DNA of 64,000 nucleotides from Nocardia salmonicida NBRC 13393 (GTDB lineage Bacteria > Actinomycetota > Actinomycetes > Mycobacteriales > Mycobacteriaceae): the NCBI RefSeq assembly GCF_001613085.1, contig NZ_BDBR01000011.1, positions 62,001-126,000 of the forward strand, in the 5' to 3' direction. The position numbers and the translations under genes were made by a program. Positions 8,906 to 17,351 of this stretch are shown piece after piece (position 1 is the first letter of the stretch; each line of letters begins with the position of its first letter). The notes below the pieces were generated by a model. It saw only the letters and a program-made list of their open reading frames with translations. It had not been told where the DNA came from and did no database searches.

Positions 8906-10207
8906 CTACGCCCTCGTCGCTCCGGTCGGCGCGGGCAGTTCCAGGTTCGCGCGGTAGGTGCCGCCCAGATAGTCGGTATCGAGCAGACCTCTGCGACGCA
9001 GCTCGGGCAGCAAGCCGTTGACGACGAAATCGTGGGTGCGTTCGTCGGTGAGCCCGCCGAGGGAGATCACGTCGAGCACATTCGCCCGATAACGCTCTTC
9101 GATCGCGTCGGCCAACTGTTCGGGCGTGCCCGCTGCGGCCCAGTGCCCGGCGTCCTTGGCGGCGATGACGAGTTCGCGCAGGGTCGCGCCGGAGGCGGCG
9201 AGCTTGCCGAAGATCTCGACTCGTCCGCGTCGACGGTGGACCGAATCCAATTGCGGTAGAAGCCTTTCCGGGATGGGCTTGTCCAACGGCAGGTCGGACA
9301 GGTCGATGGCGCCGCCCAGCATGTCGGCCAGTTGACGACGGCCCGCCTCGAAATCGGTGGCTTCGGCGGCCTCGCGGACCAACCTGCGGGCTTCCTCCTC
9401 CGTCGCACCATAGGTGGCGTGGAAGGAACTGAAGATGAGCGGAAGTCCCTCCGGCCTGCCCAGTTCAGCGGCGCGGGTGCGAATCTTCTTCGTATAGGTG
9501 ACCGCGTCCTCGAGCGTCGCCAGCGAGGTGAAGACCACCTCCGCGAATCGCGCGCCGAGTTCCACGCCACCGGCGGACTGACCGGCCTGGAACTGCACCG
9601 GCCTGCCCTGCGGCAACGGCGGGATGTTCAGCGGACCACGCACCGAGAAATGCTGTCCGGCATAGTCGATCGGCCGCACGAGCGATTCGTCCAGTGCCGC
9701 ACCACCTTTGCCGTCCGGCCGCAGCGCACCCGGCTGCCAGCTGTCGAACAGCGCGTTGACCACCTCGAGGGATTCCGTGGCACGCGCGTAGCGCTGCTCC
9801 GGGCTCGGCAGGTCACCGTCGCCGTAGTTCTCCTCACCCAGCGAGGAGGTCACCACGTTCCAGGCCGCGCGGCCGTTGCTGATGTGGTCGAGCGTGCCGA
9901 AGAGCCGGGCCAGGTTGTAGGGGTGATGGAAGGTCGTGGAGACGGTGGCGATCAGGCCGAGATCGGTGGTCATCGCGCCGAGGGCGGCGAGCTGGATCAG
10001 TGGCTCCTGCGCGCCGATCGCCCCCTGGGCGCCGAAGCTGAGCAGGTCCGCGGCGAAGATCGCGCCGAACTTGTTCTCCTGCGCGATCCGCGCGATCCGC
10101 ACCGCTTCGTCGAGCGTCGAGCGGGTCGAGTCGAGGGCCGCGGCGTACACATCGCGCGATCCGCTGACCCCGGTGACGGTCTTCAATTTCCGACGTTCAC
10201 TGCCCAT
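8906..10207 (-). CDS. LLM-class flavin-dependent monooxygenase (NtaA/SnaA/DszA type)
   Basis: A 433-residue luciferase-fold oxygenase of the group that uses reduced FMN to oxidise nitrilotriacetate, pristinamycin, dibenzothiophene sulfone and related substrates. Recognisable are RIAQENKFGAIFAADLLSFG, the FGTLDHISNGRAAWNVVTS signature and the RPVQFQAGQSAGG strand. The first ~30 residues do not look like the usual start (a conserved strand followed by GHH...AWR), so the N-terminus may be divergent or damaged. The substrate is unknown and no flavin reductase gene is adjacent. Confidence 0.82.
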   Translation of the reverse strand: MGSERRKLKTVTGVSGSRDVYAAALDSTRSTLDEAVRIARIAQENKFGAIFAADLLSFGAQGAIGAQEPLIQLAALGAMTTDLGLIATVSTTFHHPYNLARLFGTLDHISNGRAAWNVVTSSLGEENYGDGDLPSPEQRYARATESLEVVNALFDSWQPGALRPDGKGGAALDESLVRPIDYAGQHFSVRGPLNIPPLPQGRPVQFQAGQSAGGVELGARFAEVVFTSLATLEDAVTYTKKIRTRAAELGRPEGLPLIFSSFHATYGATEEEARRLVREAAEATDFEAGRRQLADMLGGAIDLSDLPLDKPIPERLLPQLDSVHRRRGRVEIFGKLAASGATLRELVIAAKDAGHWAAAGTPEQLADAIEERYRANVLDVISLGGLTDERTHDFVVNGLLPELRRRGLLDTDYLGGTYRANLELPAPTGATRA

Positions 10208-10365
10208 GGACGACAGTCCAGCAGGACGCAGGCGGAGCGACCATGGTTGCGCTCACCCGAATTCGATCGAGCGCGACGAGGTTGCGATATATTCGCCAGG
10301 TCACCCTATTGATCTTGAAGAGATCCAATCTTTACCAGGGCTGGATAGATTGCTACCATATTGCA

Positions 10366-10710
10366 ATGTTTGCGCCCGGTCCCGCGTTGCTCGAACTCTC
10401 GGCGCAACGACAATTACAGCAGTTGAACACCGAGTTCGGAGCCCCCGCGGCAGCAGTCGCCGCGGTGATGCCCGCCCTGTCCGCCCAGTTGGATCAGCAC
10501 GCCGCCGCGGTGCGCGACACCCTCGTACTCGGTGTCGATGATTCCGCTCGCGTGCCGATGACCATTCTGCTCGCCGGTTATGTCCGCGGGCTCCTCGACC
10601 ATTTCGCCGAGCGAGCCGACGGATTCTTGGCCGGCGCGCCTGCCGACTGGCACGACGCCGACTGGCTGCAGTTACGGCTGGCCGCGGTGTGCGCGTACGC
10701 CGCCGACTGA
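10366..10710 (+). CDS. Hypothetical protein
   Basis: A 114-residue soluble protein from ATG 10366 (MFAPGPALLELSAQRQLQQL), mostly helical and Ala-rich, ending ADWLQLRLAAVCAYAAD. It is divergent from the flavin monooxygenase. I do not recognise the family for certain; short actinobacterial DUFs of this look exist. It ends just before a strong bidirectional terminator. The frame is open upstream to 10243 but that part is low quality and more AT-rich, consistent with a promoter region. Confidence 0.6.
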   Translation: MFAPGPALLELSAQRQLQQLNTEFGAPAAAVAAVMPALSAQLDQHAAAVRDTLVLGVDDSARVPMTILLAGYVRGLLDHFAERADGFLAGAPADWHDADWLQLRLAAVCAYAAD

Positions 10711-10731
10711 CACCGCCCCCAGGACAGACAG

Positions 10732-10765
10732 CGGCGCCCCGCCACCCGAAGGTGACGGGGCGCCG
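10732..10765. terminator. Bidirectional terminator
   Basis: A perfect 10-bp stem (CGGCGCCCCG at 10732-10741 and CGGGGCGCCG at 10756-10765), extended by an inner CAC/GTG pairing, lies between two convergent genes. Confidence 0.8.
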
Positions 10766-10776
10766 GTGCCGGTCGG

Positions 10777-11619
10777 CTATCGAGCCGTTTCGCCACCCCA
10801 GCCCGGTTCGCCTTCCGGGTAGCCGGTGCCGGGCGTCACCCGCGTCTGCCGAGCCTGCTCGGCCGTGCTCGGCGCCACCTGCTCGCCCTGACGCGCCGCG
10901 TCCTCGCGTCCACGCTGGTACGCCTGGGCGTGCCCCTTCATCGCGGGCATCTCCGATTCCAGGTTGCCCAGCCAATTGCTCCAGCGCTGCTCCATGGGCC
11001 TGACCAGGCCGCCGCCGACACCGACCACCAGGATGCCGCCGATGGTGGCGAGCACGGCGATCAGGATCGGCGTGGTCACCGAGGTCGCCACGCCGATCTG
11101 GTTCAGCGCGGCGATGATGCCGATACCCCAGATGAACACCGCCGCGATCCGGCCGAGCATCTTCCCGTAGGACAGCCCGCCGAGCACGTTGGAGATCAGG
11201 TCGCTCACCGCGTGGGCGACGGCCGCGGCGATCACCACGATCACGATCGCGATCACGGCCTTGGGCAGCCAGGCCACGATGCTGGTGAGCAGGGCGCTGA
11301 CCGGGTTCGGCCCGAATACCGCGAAACCGATCTGCAGCGCGATCAACAGGATCGCGTAGTAGGCGATCTTGGCGATAATGTCGGAAGCGTCATATTTACT
11401 GCGGGACATCATATTTCGCAGTTCGCCGCGTTCGACGAGCTTATCGAATCCCACGCGCTCCAGCACCGCGTTCACGATCTTGGCGACTACCTTCGCGATG
11501 ATCCAGCCGACGAGAAGAATGGCGATGAATGCCACCGCTTTGGGGACGAACTGCGCGACCGAACTCCACGCATCGGTCAAGCCCTGCTGGAAATCTATCG
11601 CAATGACGGAGTTGTCCAC
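10777..11619 (-). CDS. CmpX-like mechanosensitive-channel-related membrane protein
   Basis: A 280-residue integral membrane protein with about five hydrophobic segments, including the repeated conserved TM-helix pattern (AVAFIAILLVGWIIAKVVAKIVNAVLERVGFDKLVER) found in CmpX/MscS-related proteins. The C-terminal ~60 residues are polar and charged (MKGHAQAYQRGREDAARQGEQ). The start is GTG 11619, preceded by AAAGGA at a proper distance; the longer upstream frame runs into an Arg/Ser-rich stretch. The family is thought to influence envelope or osmotic homeostasis. It is divergent from the erm unit. Confidence 0.78.
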   Translation of the reverse strand: MDNSVIAIDFQQGLTDAWSSVAQFVPKAVAFIAILLVGWIIAKVVAKIVNAVLERVGFDKLVERGELRNMMSRSKYDASDIIAKIAYYAILLIALQIGFAVFGPNPVSALLTSIVAWLPKAVIAIVIVVIAAAVAHAVSDLISNVLGGLSYGKMLGRIAAVFIWGIGIIAALNQIGVATSVTTPILIAVLATIGGILVVGVGGGLVRPMEQRWSNWLGNLESEMPAMKGHAQAYQRGREDAARQGEQVAPSTAEQARQTRVTPGTGYPEGEPGWGGETAR

Positions 11620-11829
11620 GGCCTGTCCTTTCGCTTTCCGATCAGTGCGGCTGAATTGCCGAAGCACCTGTCCGAGGTACTTACCCAGGCAATCTTCGTC
11701 GAATCGTGAAAGTAGCGATGAATTTGCCGACGGCCGGTCAGTGCCATAATTTCCGGTCGATCGGCCTGAGGGATCGCGCTCGTCACGCACTCGGGTCCGC
11801 TACTGGTGGTGTCCACATCCTCCCGACCG

Positions 11830-11867
11830 AAAATTCGGTTGCCCACCGTCGCGCCGATTCCTAGAGT
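11830..11867 (+). promoter_or_regulatory. WhiB7-like promoter of the erm unit
   Basis: TTGCCC (11839-11844) and TAGAGT (11862-11867) are separated by exactly 17 bp. An AT-rich AAAATT block (11830-11835) sits 3 bp upstream of the -35 element in otherwise GC-rich DNA. This layout is the published hallmark of WhiB7-activated antibiotic-stress promoters in mycobacteria and relatives. Transcription would begin close to the leader-peptide ATG at 11875, making the leader almost leaderless. Assignment is by pattern only. Confidence 0.5.
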
Positions 11868-11874
11868 CGGTCGC

Positions 11875-11928
11875 ATGTCGTGTCACTTCTTCATTCGCAT
11901 CCGCCACAACCGGGCTCTGGCCCGCTAG
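11875..11928 (+). CDS. Candidate erm leader peptide
   Basis: A 17-codon reading frame encoding MSCHFFIRIRHNRALAR lies 88 nt before erm. It contains an Arg-Ile-Arg (+X+) motif, the class of sequence at which macrolide-bound ribosomes stall in known erm leaders, and the F-I-R-I-R-x-N-R pattern resembles the Corynebacterium erm(X) leader as I remember it (F-L-R-L-R-T-N-R). Stalling here would alter folding of the downstream RNA and expose the erm ribosome-binding site. Too short for ordinary gene callers. Confidence 0.6.
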   Translation: MSCHFFIRIRHNRALAR

Positions 11929-11971
11929 CGGACGCGGATAACTGCATCGGCGTCCACCGGCGCGCCAAGGG

Positions 11972-12007
11972 CCCTTCGAGCTTCCATCAACTCGAGGACC
12001 CGAAGGG
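11972..12007 (+). promoter_or_regulatory. Hairpin covering the erm ribosome-binding site
   Basis: CCCTTCG (11972-11978) pairs perfectly with CGAAGGG (12001-12007); the latter overlaps the AAGGGG Shine-Dalgarno sequence of erm (12003-12008), 8 nt from GTG 12017. An inner TCGAG/CTCGA pairing (11976-11980 with 11991-11995) is an alternative fold. This is the expected architecture for translational attenuation, in the off state when no drug is present. Confidence 0.5.
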
Positions 12008-12016
12008 GCAACTGCC

Positions 12017-12841
12017 GTGGCGCAGGACTACTCACACCGAAACTATTCACACACACAGCGCAAGGTCACCGGTAAGAGCGGTGGTCGGACCGCCCGTGAC
12101 CATGCGAGAAGAACACTGTCCCAGAACTTTCTGGTGGATCGTGGCGCCGTCGACTCGATCGTGACAGCGGCCGACCCGGCGGGGACAGTTCTCGAGCCCG
12201 GTGCGGGCGAGGGCATTCTCACGCGGGCCTTGGCTCGTCGCGGAGCGCGGGTCACCGCGTACGAGATCGATCCCCTACTCGCGGCCAAGCTCTCGGCGCA
12301 GACGCGGTCCGAGGACGGAATCCGCGTCGTCCGTGGTGATTTCACCAAGGCGAAGGCTCCCCGCGAGCCGTTCGCCGTGGTGGGCAACATCCCGTTCTCC
12401 GTGACGGCCGACATCGTCGACTGGTGCCTGACCGCACCCGCCCTGACTTCGGCGACGTTGCTCACCCAACGCGAATACGCCCGCAAACGCACCGGCGACT
12501 ACGGCCGCTGGAGCCTACTGACCGCGACGACCTGGCCGTGGTTCAGCTGGGAACTTCGCGGGCAGATACCCCGCGACAGCTTCCGCCCGATCCCGTCGGT
12601 CGACTCCGCGATCCTGCGGATCGTTCGACGAACGCAACCCCTTGTCCCCCAACATGATTCCTACACCGAGTTGGTACGCACCGCCTTCTCGGGATCAGGC
12701 GGCACGGTCCGGGCTTCCCTGCACACCCGCTACCACGGCGTGGACGAGGCCATGGCGGCCGCTGGCATCGCCCGCGACACCGTGGTCGCCTATGTCCACC
12801 CGGATCAGTGGGTGGAGTTGCATTCGATGCTCACCTACTGA
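12017..12841 (+). CDS. erm: 23S rRNA (adenine-2058-N6) methyltransferase, Erm family
   Basis: A 274-residue KsgA/Erm-fold methyltransferase that would methylate A2058 of 23S rRNA and give resistance to macrolides, lincosamides and streptogramin B. Seen: TLSQNFLVDRGAVD (Erm/KsgA N-terminal motif), SAM-binding VLEPGAGEGILT at residues 58-69, acidic YEID, and the catalytic NIPFSVT at 124-130. The basic N-terminal extension (SHTQRKVTGKSGGRTARDHARR) is typical of actinomycete Erm proteins and separates it from KsgA. The start is GTG 12017. Upstream promoter, leader peptide and hairpin suggest drug-inducible expression. Confidence 0.92.
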   Translation: MAQDYSHRNYSHTQRKVTGKSGGRTARDHARRTLSQNFLVDRGAVDSIVTAADPAGTVLEPGAGEGILTRALARRGARVTAYEIDPLLAAKLSAQTRSEDGIRVVRGDFTKAKAPREPFAVVGNIPFSVTADIVDWCLTAPALTSATLLTQREYARKRTGDYGRWSLLTATTWPWFSWELRGQIPRDSFRPIPSVDSAILRIVRRTQPLVPQHDSYTELVRTAFSGSGGTVRASLHTRYHGVDEAMAAAGIARDTVVAYVHPDQWVELHSMLTY

Positions 12842-12848
12842 CGGACGA

Positions 12849-12881
12849 TCGGTGCTGCCTTCCGCCCGAAGGCAGCACCGA
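12849..12881. terminator. Bidirectional terminator after erm
   Basis: A perfect 14-bp stem (TCGGTGCTGCCTTC at 12849-12862 with its complement at 12868-12881) and a 5-nt CGCCC loop lie between the convergent ends of erm and the amino acid dehydrogenase gene. Confidence 0.88.
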
Positions 12882-12889
12882 CGTCGGCC

Positions 12890-14143
12890 TCAGGGAATGA
12901 CGACCGGCCCGGTGAGCGGTGACGGGTCGTCGGCCCAGCGGTGGCCGACCTCGCGAGGAGTGACGCCTTCGTCGGTCCACGCGGTCAGCAGCTGTGCCAC
13001 CTTGTCGTGCATGGTGGTTCGGAGTCGGTCGAAGGAGGTGTCCGGGGTGTCGTCCACTTCGCCGAGCAGCAACCACCACGCCCAGGCCACCGCGCCCGCG
13101 TTGGCGACGAAGTCGGGCAGTACCGGGATGCCGCGGGCGGCGAGCATGGCCTCGGCCTCCGGTGTGGTGGCGGCGTTCGCGGCTTCGACGATGACGTGGG
13201 CCCGGATGTCGTAGGAGTTGTCCGGCGTGATCGCGTACGAGATCGCCGCGGGCACAAGGATATCGACGTCGGCGGCGACGATGGCGTTGCGCGGCAGCTG
13301 CTCGATGCCCTCGGGCAGGCGGGACCGGTCGATCTCGCCGTAGCCGTCGCGGAGATCCAGCAGCGACGGAATGTCGAGCCCATCGGCACACGACAGCGTG
13401 CCCGCGGCATCCGCTACCGCGGTGATCTTCATCCCGGCCTCGTGCAGGTAGTAGGCCGCCGCCCCGCCCATGGTGCCGATGCCTTGGATCGCGACCGTCG
13501 TCTGAGCGGGCGCCTGCCCCCACTGCACCGCCGTCGCGAGGCACGCGTGCGCTACGCCGTAGCCGCCGATGACGTCACCGAGCAGGAAGCCGCCGTCCAC
13601 CGCGGCGTTGAGCCCGTTGCGGACGCGCGCCAGCGTCGCCACCGGATCGGCGGCGCGCCGGATCGCGGCGTGGTAGCTCTGGTCCAGGTCGAGCTTTTCG
13701 AAGACCTCGTCGATCAGGTGCTGCGGAACCCCCAGGTCCTCCGCGGTCACCCAGTGCGCGTCGAGCCACGGGCGCATCGCCTCGCAGAATCGCTGCAGCA
13801 CCTCCACGGCGCGCGGGTCCTTGGGATCGAAGTCGATCCCGCCCTTGGCGCCGCCGATCGGCAGGTCGAACGTGGCGGTCTTGTTGGCCATGCCGCGCGC
13901 CAGATCCTCGACCTCACCCAGGGTGCAGCCGGCCCGCATCCGGGTGCCGCCGGTGGCCAAGCCGCCGCGCAGGGTGTGGACAACGAGGTAGCCGACCGCG
14001 TCGGTGAGCGAATCCGTCCACTGCAGACGCATGTACGGCTGGCTGCGGCGGACCGCGGGAGCAACGGCCGGGTCCGTGGATGTGGCCGCAACAGTCTGTG
14101 AAGTCACCTGCGGCGTTCCCCCATTCGGGTTCAGCATCGTCAT
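12890..14143 (-). CDS. Glu/Leu/Phe/Val dehydrogenase family protein
   Basis: A 417-residue NAD(P)-dependent amino acid dehydrogenase that interconverts an amino acid and its 2-oxo acid plus ammonia. The substrate-binding and catalytic lysines are in MANKTATFDLPIGGAKGGIDFDP (K88 and K100), and the Rossmann fold contains IQGIGTMGGAAAYYL. The length and GGTRMR segment fit the glutamate/leucine dehydrogenase superfamily; the exact substrate is uncertain. ATG 14143 has a strong AGGAGG. It is divergent from a LysR regulator that likely controls it. Confidence 0.85.
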   Translation of the reverse strand: MTMLNPNGGTPQVTSQTVAATSTDPAVAPAVRRSQPYMRLQWTDSLTDAVGYLVVHTLRGGLATGGTRMRAGCTLGEVEDLARGMANKTATFDLPIGGAKGGIDFDPKDPRAVEVLQRFCEAMRPWLDAHWVTAEDLGVPQHLIDEVFEKLDLDQSYHAAIRRAADPVATLARVRNGLNAAVDGGFLLGDVIGGYGVAHACLATAVQWGQAPAQTTVAIQGIGTMGGAAAYYLHEAGMKITAVADAAGTLSCADGLDIPSLLDLRDGYGEIDRSRLPEGIEQLPRNAIVAADVDILVPAAISYAITPDNSYDIRAHVIVEAANAATTPEAEAMLAARGIPVLPDFVANAGAVAWAWWLLLGEVDDTPDTSFDRLRTTMHDKVAQLLTAWTDEGVTPREVGHRWADDPSPLTGPVVIP

Positions 14144-14244
14144 GGCGCCCCACCTCCTCATTCGTCGTGATCGCCTGTGGCGGACCTCGTCGTCCCGGTA
14201 GCACCAAGCCTGCGTCACCCCCGGCGGCGCGTCTATTTACGGAT

Positions 14245-14266
14245 CGTTCACGGCACCGTTCACGGT
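14245..14266. promoter_or_regulatory. Direct repeat in the dehydrogenase/LysR divergent promoter
   Basis: CGTTCACGG occurs twice (14245-14253 and 14258-14266) with a 13-bp phase in the 150-bp region between the divergent genes, about 30 bp before the LysR ATG. It is a candidate operator for the adjacent LysR protein, but has no clear T-N11-A palindrome, so binding by it is a guess. Confidence 0.35.
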
Positions 14267-14293
14267 TCCTGCACAGTGCCTACCCTCGGTGCT

Positions 14294-15265
14294 ATGGACC
14301 TGTCTCTGGCCCGGCTGCGAATGTTGCACGAGCTACACCAACGCGGCACGATCACGGCCGCGGCGGCTGCTCTGCACTACACGGCGTCGGCGGTTTCCCA
14401 ACAGCTCGCACAGCTCGAACGCGACGCGGGCACCCGGCTGTTCGAACGACGTGGGCGCCGCGTGCAGCTCACCGACCTCGGGATCGTGCTCGCCGAGCAC
14501 GCCGAGGAGATCCTGGCCGCGGTCGAGCGCGCGACCCAGGCGCTGGAGGAAGCGGGCGGATCGGTGACCGCGAAGATCACCGCCGGGGTGTGGGCGTCGG
14601 TGGCCTCCGGCCTGCTCCCCGACGCGCTCACCACCCTCGCCGCCTCGCATCCGGGCATTCTGGTACGCACCACCGAGCTCGCGCCGGAGTCGACGGCCGC
14701 GGCCGTCCGTGACGGCACGCTCGATCTGTCGTTCGTGCTGGACTACTCGAACTATCCGATGACCTGGGACCGTGGCCTGGAGCGAGCGGTCATCGGCGTC
14801 GAACGGATCCACGCGGCCGTCCCCGCCGGTGCGGTGCCCGCGGCCAGCGTGACACTGGCCGAGCTGTCCGAACATCCGTGGATCATCGCGCCCGCCCGGT
14901 CGCACTTCGGGCACGCGGCGCGGCTGGCGTTCCAGTCCGCCGGGCTGCGGCCGCGCATCGACCACGAGTTGGAGGAGCAGGCGACCGCGATGTCGATGGT
15001 CGCGGCCGGACTCGGCGTCACGCTGGTATCGGACCTGGGGTTGGCGTTACGCCCGCCCGGGGTGGACATCGTCGCGCTCGGCGACCCCCTCACCCGGACG
15101 GTCTCGCTGGCCTACCGCACCAACTCGGCGGGCCGAGCCGCGCTGCTCCTGGTGGTGGACGCGATCCGGACCGCCGCGGCCAAGAAGGGACTCGCCGCCG
15201 AAATCCGCACCGCGCCCACGGTACGTCGAGCCTCAGATGCTGCCGGTGCTCAGAAAACCGAGTAG
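14294..15265 (+). CDS. LysR family transcriptional regulator
   Basis: A 323-residue regulator. The N-terminal winged helix-turn-helix covers residues ~1-60 (LHELHQRGTITAAAAALHYTASAVSQQLAQLERDAG), followed by a linker helix and a periplasmic-binding-fold effector domain to ~300. LysR proteins usually bind the shared promoter of a divergent target, here the amino acid dehydrogenase gene, so it probably senses an amino or keto acid. The start is ATG 14294; the frame continues upstream through the promoter region. Confidence 0.88.
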   Translation: MDLSLARLRMLHELHQRGTITAAAAALHYTASAVSQQLAQLERDAGTRLFERRGRRVQLTDLGIVLAEHAEEILAAVERATQALEEAGGSVTAKITAGVWASVASGLLPDALTTLAASHPGILVRTTELAPESTAAAVRDGTLDLSFVLDYSNYPMTWDRGLERAVIGVERIHAAVPAGAVPAASVTLAELSEHPWIIAPARSHFGHAARLAFQSAGLRPRIDHELEEQATAMSMVAAGLGVTLVSDLGLALRPPGVDIVALGDPLTRTVSLAYRTNSAGRAALLLVVDAIRTAAAKKGLAAEIRTAPTVRRASDAAGAQKTE

Positions 15266-15277
15266 GCGAGAGTCCGA

Positions 15278-15738
15278 TCAAGCAACGGATCGATATCGAT
15301 CGGCGACGCGACGAATCCGCACCATCAATGTCGAGGACGGGACAACTTTGCCCGTCATATAGGTGGACAGCCGCGAGCCGGAAGTGCCGATGGCGACCGC
15401 GAATTCAGCACTGGTCAACCCGGAGTCGGCGACCGCCTGCCGCACTTCGTCGGCGACCGCCTTTGCGCTCGACGGCCTCTGAACGCTCCCGTGCCCTCTC
15501 GAGCAGGCCTTCCATCAACTCGGCCACTCCGTGAGGGCGACAGAACCTCTTCTAGCCTGCGTACGATGCGCCTCCATGGGTCACGGCGCAATTCCTGACC
15601 TATCCGGCGCCAATCGTCGAGATCGCCCCGCTCCAACGCGGTCTGCACCGCATCGGTCGGCCACTCCGCTACCGGCGCTTCCGGCAAAATATTCAGGTTA
15701 CGGACTGAAGCGCCATCACCACCTCCAGCGAGCGCCAC
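15278..15738 (-). pseudogene. Frameshifted helix-turn-helix regulator
   Basis: Three consecutive reading frames on this strand join into one plausible protein. The first frame (from 15738) gives ALERGDLDDWRRIGQELRRDP...RRLEEVL. A second frame continues VAELMEGLLERARERSE. A third gives ADEVRQAVADSGLTSAEF and a complete XRE-like helix-turn-helix (AIGTSGSRLSTYMTGKVVPS) to the stop at 15278. Two frameshifts (near 15530 and 15470) break it, so it is either a decayed gene or contains sequencing errors. Confidence 0.65.
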
Positions 15739-15900
15739 TTCCCGGCATCGATCCCGGACCGTGCTCCAATCGTGCCACTTACGATCGAGATTGCGATATG
15801 CCGACAGCTACTGGGTTTACCGACGAATCGGCGGGTCGCGGATCAGCTAGGCGCATATTCCTCCTCGCTGGATCACCCAAGATTCCTGTTAGCTTGGTCC

Positions 15901-16452
15901 TCAGCCCTGCGCCCCGAGTTCTTTGGTCAAAGTGATCAGAAACTGAGACGCAGATCGGATCTGCTGGTCGGATACCTTGAACTTCGATTCACCGGTTTTG
16001 ATCTGAACCGTCTCGATGGTGAGAGTGCCCTGCCAGCCATCAACCTTGGTAGCAATGTACACCGCGCTTGCTGTCGACTTTATCCACACCTTCTCGTTGT
16101 ACCCAGACTGAGGAATGTAGCTCAGGTCGCCTTTGAGCAAGGCCGGCTCCGACTCGTTCGGCAACATTGCCCGTAGGCGCGTTTGCCCTATTGCAAGATC
16201 ACTCTGTGTAATGGTGCAGTGAGCCCCTAGTCCAATCTTTTCATAGGGCGCCTCGGATCCATATTCTATATCCACAGAGGGGATTCCAAGCTCTTTCGAG
16301 AAGAAGCCCAGCGCTCGATCGCATTGCTCGCCACGAGTATGACTCGACTCTGTCATCCCAGGCTTTTTCTCAGAATTGAGCCCACACGACGACAAGAGAA
16401 AAATTGCAACTATTGCCGCCGCAGCGCCAACGCGCCCCATAATTATACTCAC
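15901..16452 (-). CDS. DUF3558-like lipoprotein of the type VII cargo cassette
   Basis: A 183-residue lipoprotein with a signal peptide and lipobox LLSSC near residues 19-23, then a domain with Cys pairs (EQCDRALGFFSKEL and GAHCTITQ) reminiscent of DUF3558 lipoproteins common in Nocardia and Rhodococcus. Its ATG overlaps the stop of the upstream cargo gene (ATGA), so it is translationally coupled. Codon use is notably AT-richer than in the window at large. Function unknown; it may be an envelope partner or immunity-like factor for the secreted protein. Confidence 0.7.
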   Translation of the reverse strand: MSIIMGRVGAAAAIVAIFLLSSCGLNSEKKPGMTESSHTRGEQCDRALGFFSKELGIPSVDIEYGSEAPYEKIGLGAHCTITQSDLAIGQTRLRAMLPNESEPALLKGDLSYIPQSGYNEKVWIKSTASAVYIATKVDGWQGTLTIETVQIKTGESKFKVSDQQIRSASQFLITLTKELGAQG

Positions 16453-17336
16453 TGTGTGCGCCTGTCAGAATTTACCGACCATTTGTTCGTGCCGTCAGTA
16501 ACCGTCGCATCATCAAACTTCTCGGTGCCGTCGACAACCATGGATGGCCACTTGTTTTCCGGCAGCCCGTCGATATCCGAGCTGGCCTGTGCGATCTGAT
16601 TTCCGCTAATAATGCTTTCCTGAGCAGATGAGGCAATGCTTCCGATCGCCAAAGCAATAGCATTGTACATATTTCCGATACTGGCAACGATGTCCGCGGT
16701 CTGCGCCGCCGCGATGGGGCCGGTAGCAGCAGCAGCAACAATCTCGGCAATACTCGAAATGAACGAGAGAATCGATTCAACAATTTCCCGGTAAAGCGTC
16801 AATGTTTTAATCGCAACAGCCTCGAGTGCCAATGCTATAGTTTCACATGAAGCCGGAATTGCCAGCTGTGAGCACGGTTTCGCTTGCCGCTGTCGAGAAT
16901 TTTCATACGATTCCGCAGCGATACCAGACCAATTGGCATTCAGTTTGGTCTCGTCGATCTGGGTTCCAGCATTAGTTACGGCACTAGCGACGTCTCGCCA
17001 TGAATTGGCATAGTCGATGAAAGTGACGGGCACAAATATGCCTTTTATCAGTTCCTTCAGCTTTTCGACTGCCTTACTTATACAGTCGAGAACCTTATCG
17101 CGCTCCTCCCAAAGCCTGTCGATAGTGTCTTCGGCGGCCAACCCTCCCGCGACGTTACCAAGTGGTCCAAGCACACCACCGCCCACCCATCCGGTAAGGC
17201 GAACGGCCAATACGATATCACCGAAGGCATCGTTGACCTCACCGGGCTTCTTCTCCAACTCCGCCATCTTGGTCTTAATTGTTTCAGCATTCGCATTCAA
17301 GTCTGTTCGGGTCTGTGGATTCTTATCTTCTGCCAC
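16449..17336 (-). CDS. Large WXG100-like type VII secretion cargo candidate
   Basis: A 295-residue, mostly helical protein. A central segment NANWSGIAAESYENSRQR (about residues 133-150) carries the W-x-G turn typical of WXG100/LXG proteins, followed by long hydrophobic/Ala-rich helices resembling the C-terminal parts of large ESX substrates. The start is a GTG at 17336. It is preceded by an EspC-like gene and followed by a coupled lipoprotein. The final ~35 residues (polar, DATVTDGTNKWSV) are not a recognised toxin domain. Export by a type VII system is inferred. Confidence 0.6.
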   Translation of the reverse strand: MAEDKNPQTRTDLNANAETIKTKMAELEKKPGEVNDAFGDIVLAVRLTGWVGGGVLGPLGNVAGGLAAEDTIDRLWEERDKVLDCISKAVEKLKELIKGIFVPVTFIDYANSWRDVASAVTNAGTQIDETKLNANWSGIAAESYENSRQRQAKPCSQLAIPASCETIALALEAVAIKTLTLYREIVESILSFISSIAEIVAAAATGPIAAAQTADIVASIGNMYNAIALAIGSIASSAQESIISGNQIAQASSDIDGLPENKWPSMVVDGTEKFDDATVTDGTNKWSVNSDRRTQ

Positions 17337-17351
17337 CCTATCGGCCCCCCA

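Noticed and set aside
16449..17336. Polymorphic toxin with C-terminal effector domain
   Set aside because: The C-terminal ~35 residues show no nuclease, deaminase or ADP-ribosylating motif; immunity-gene logic is not supported.
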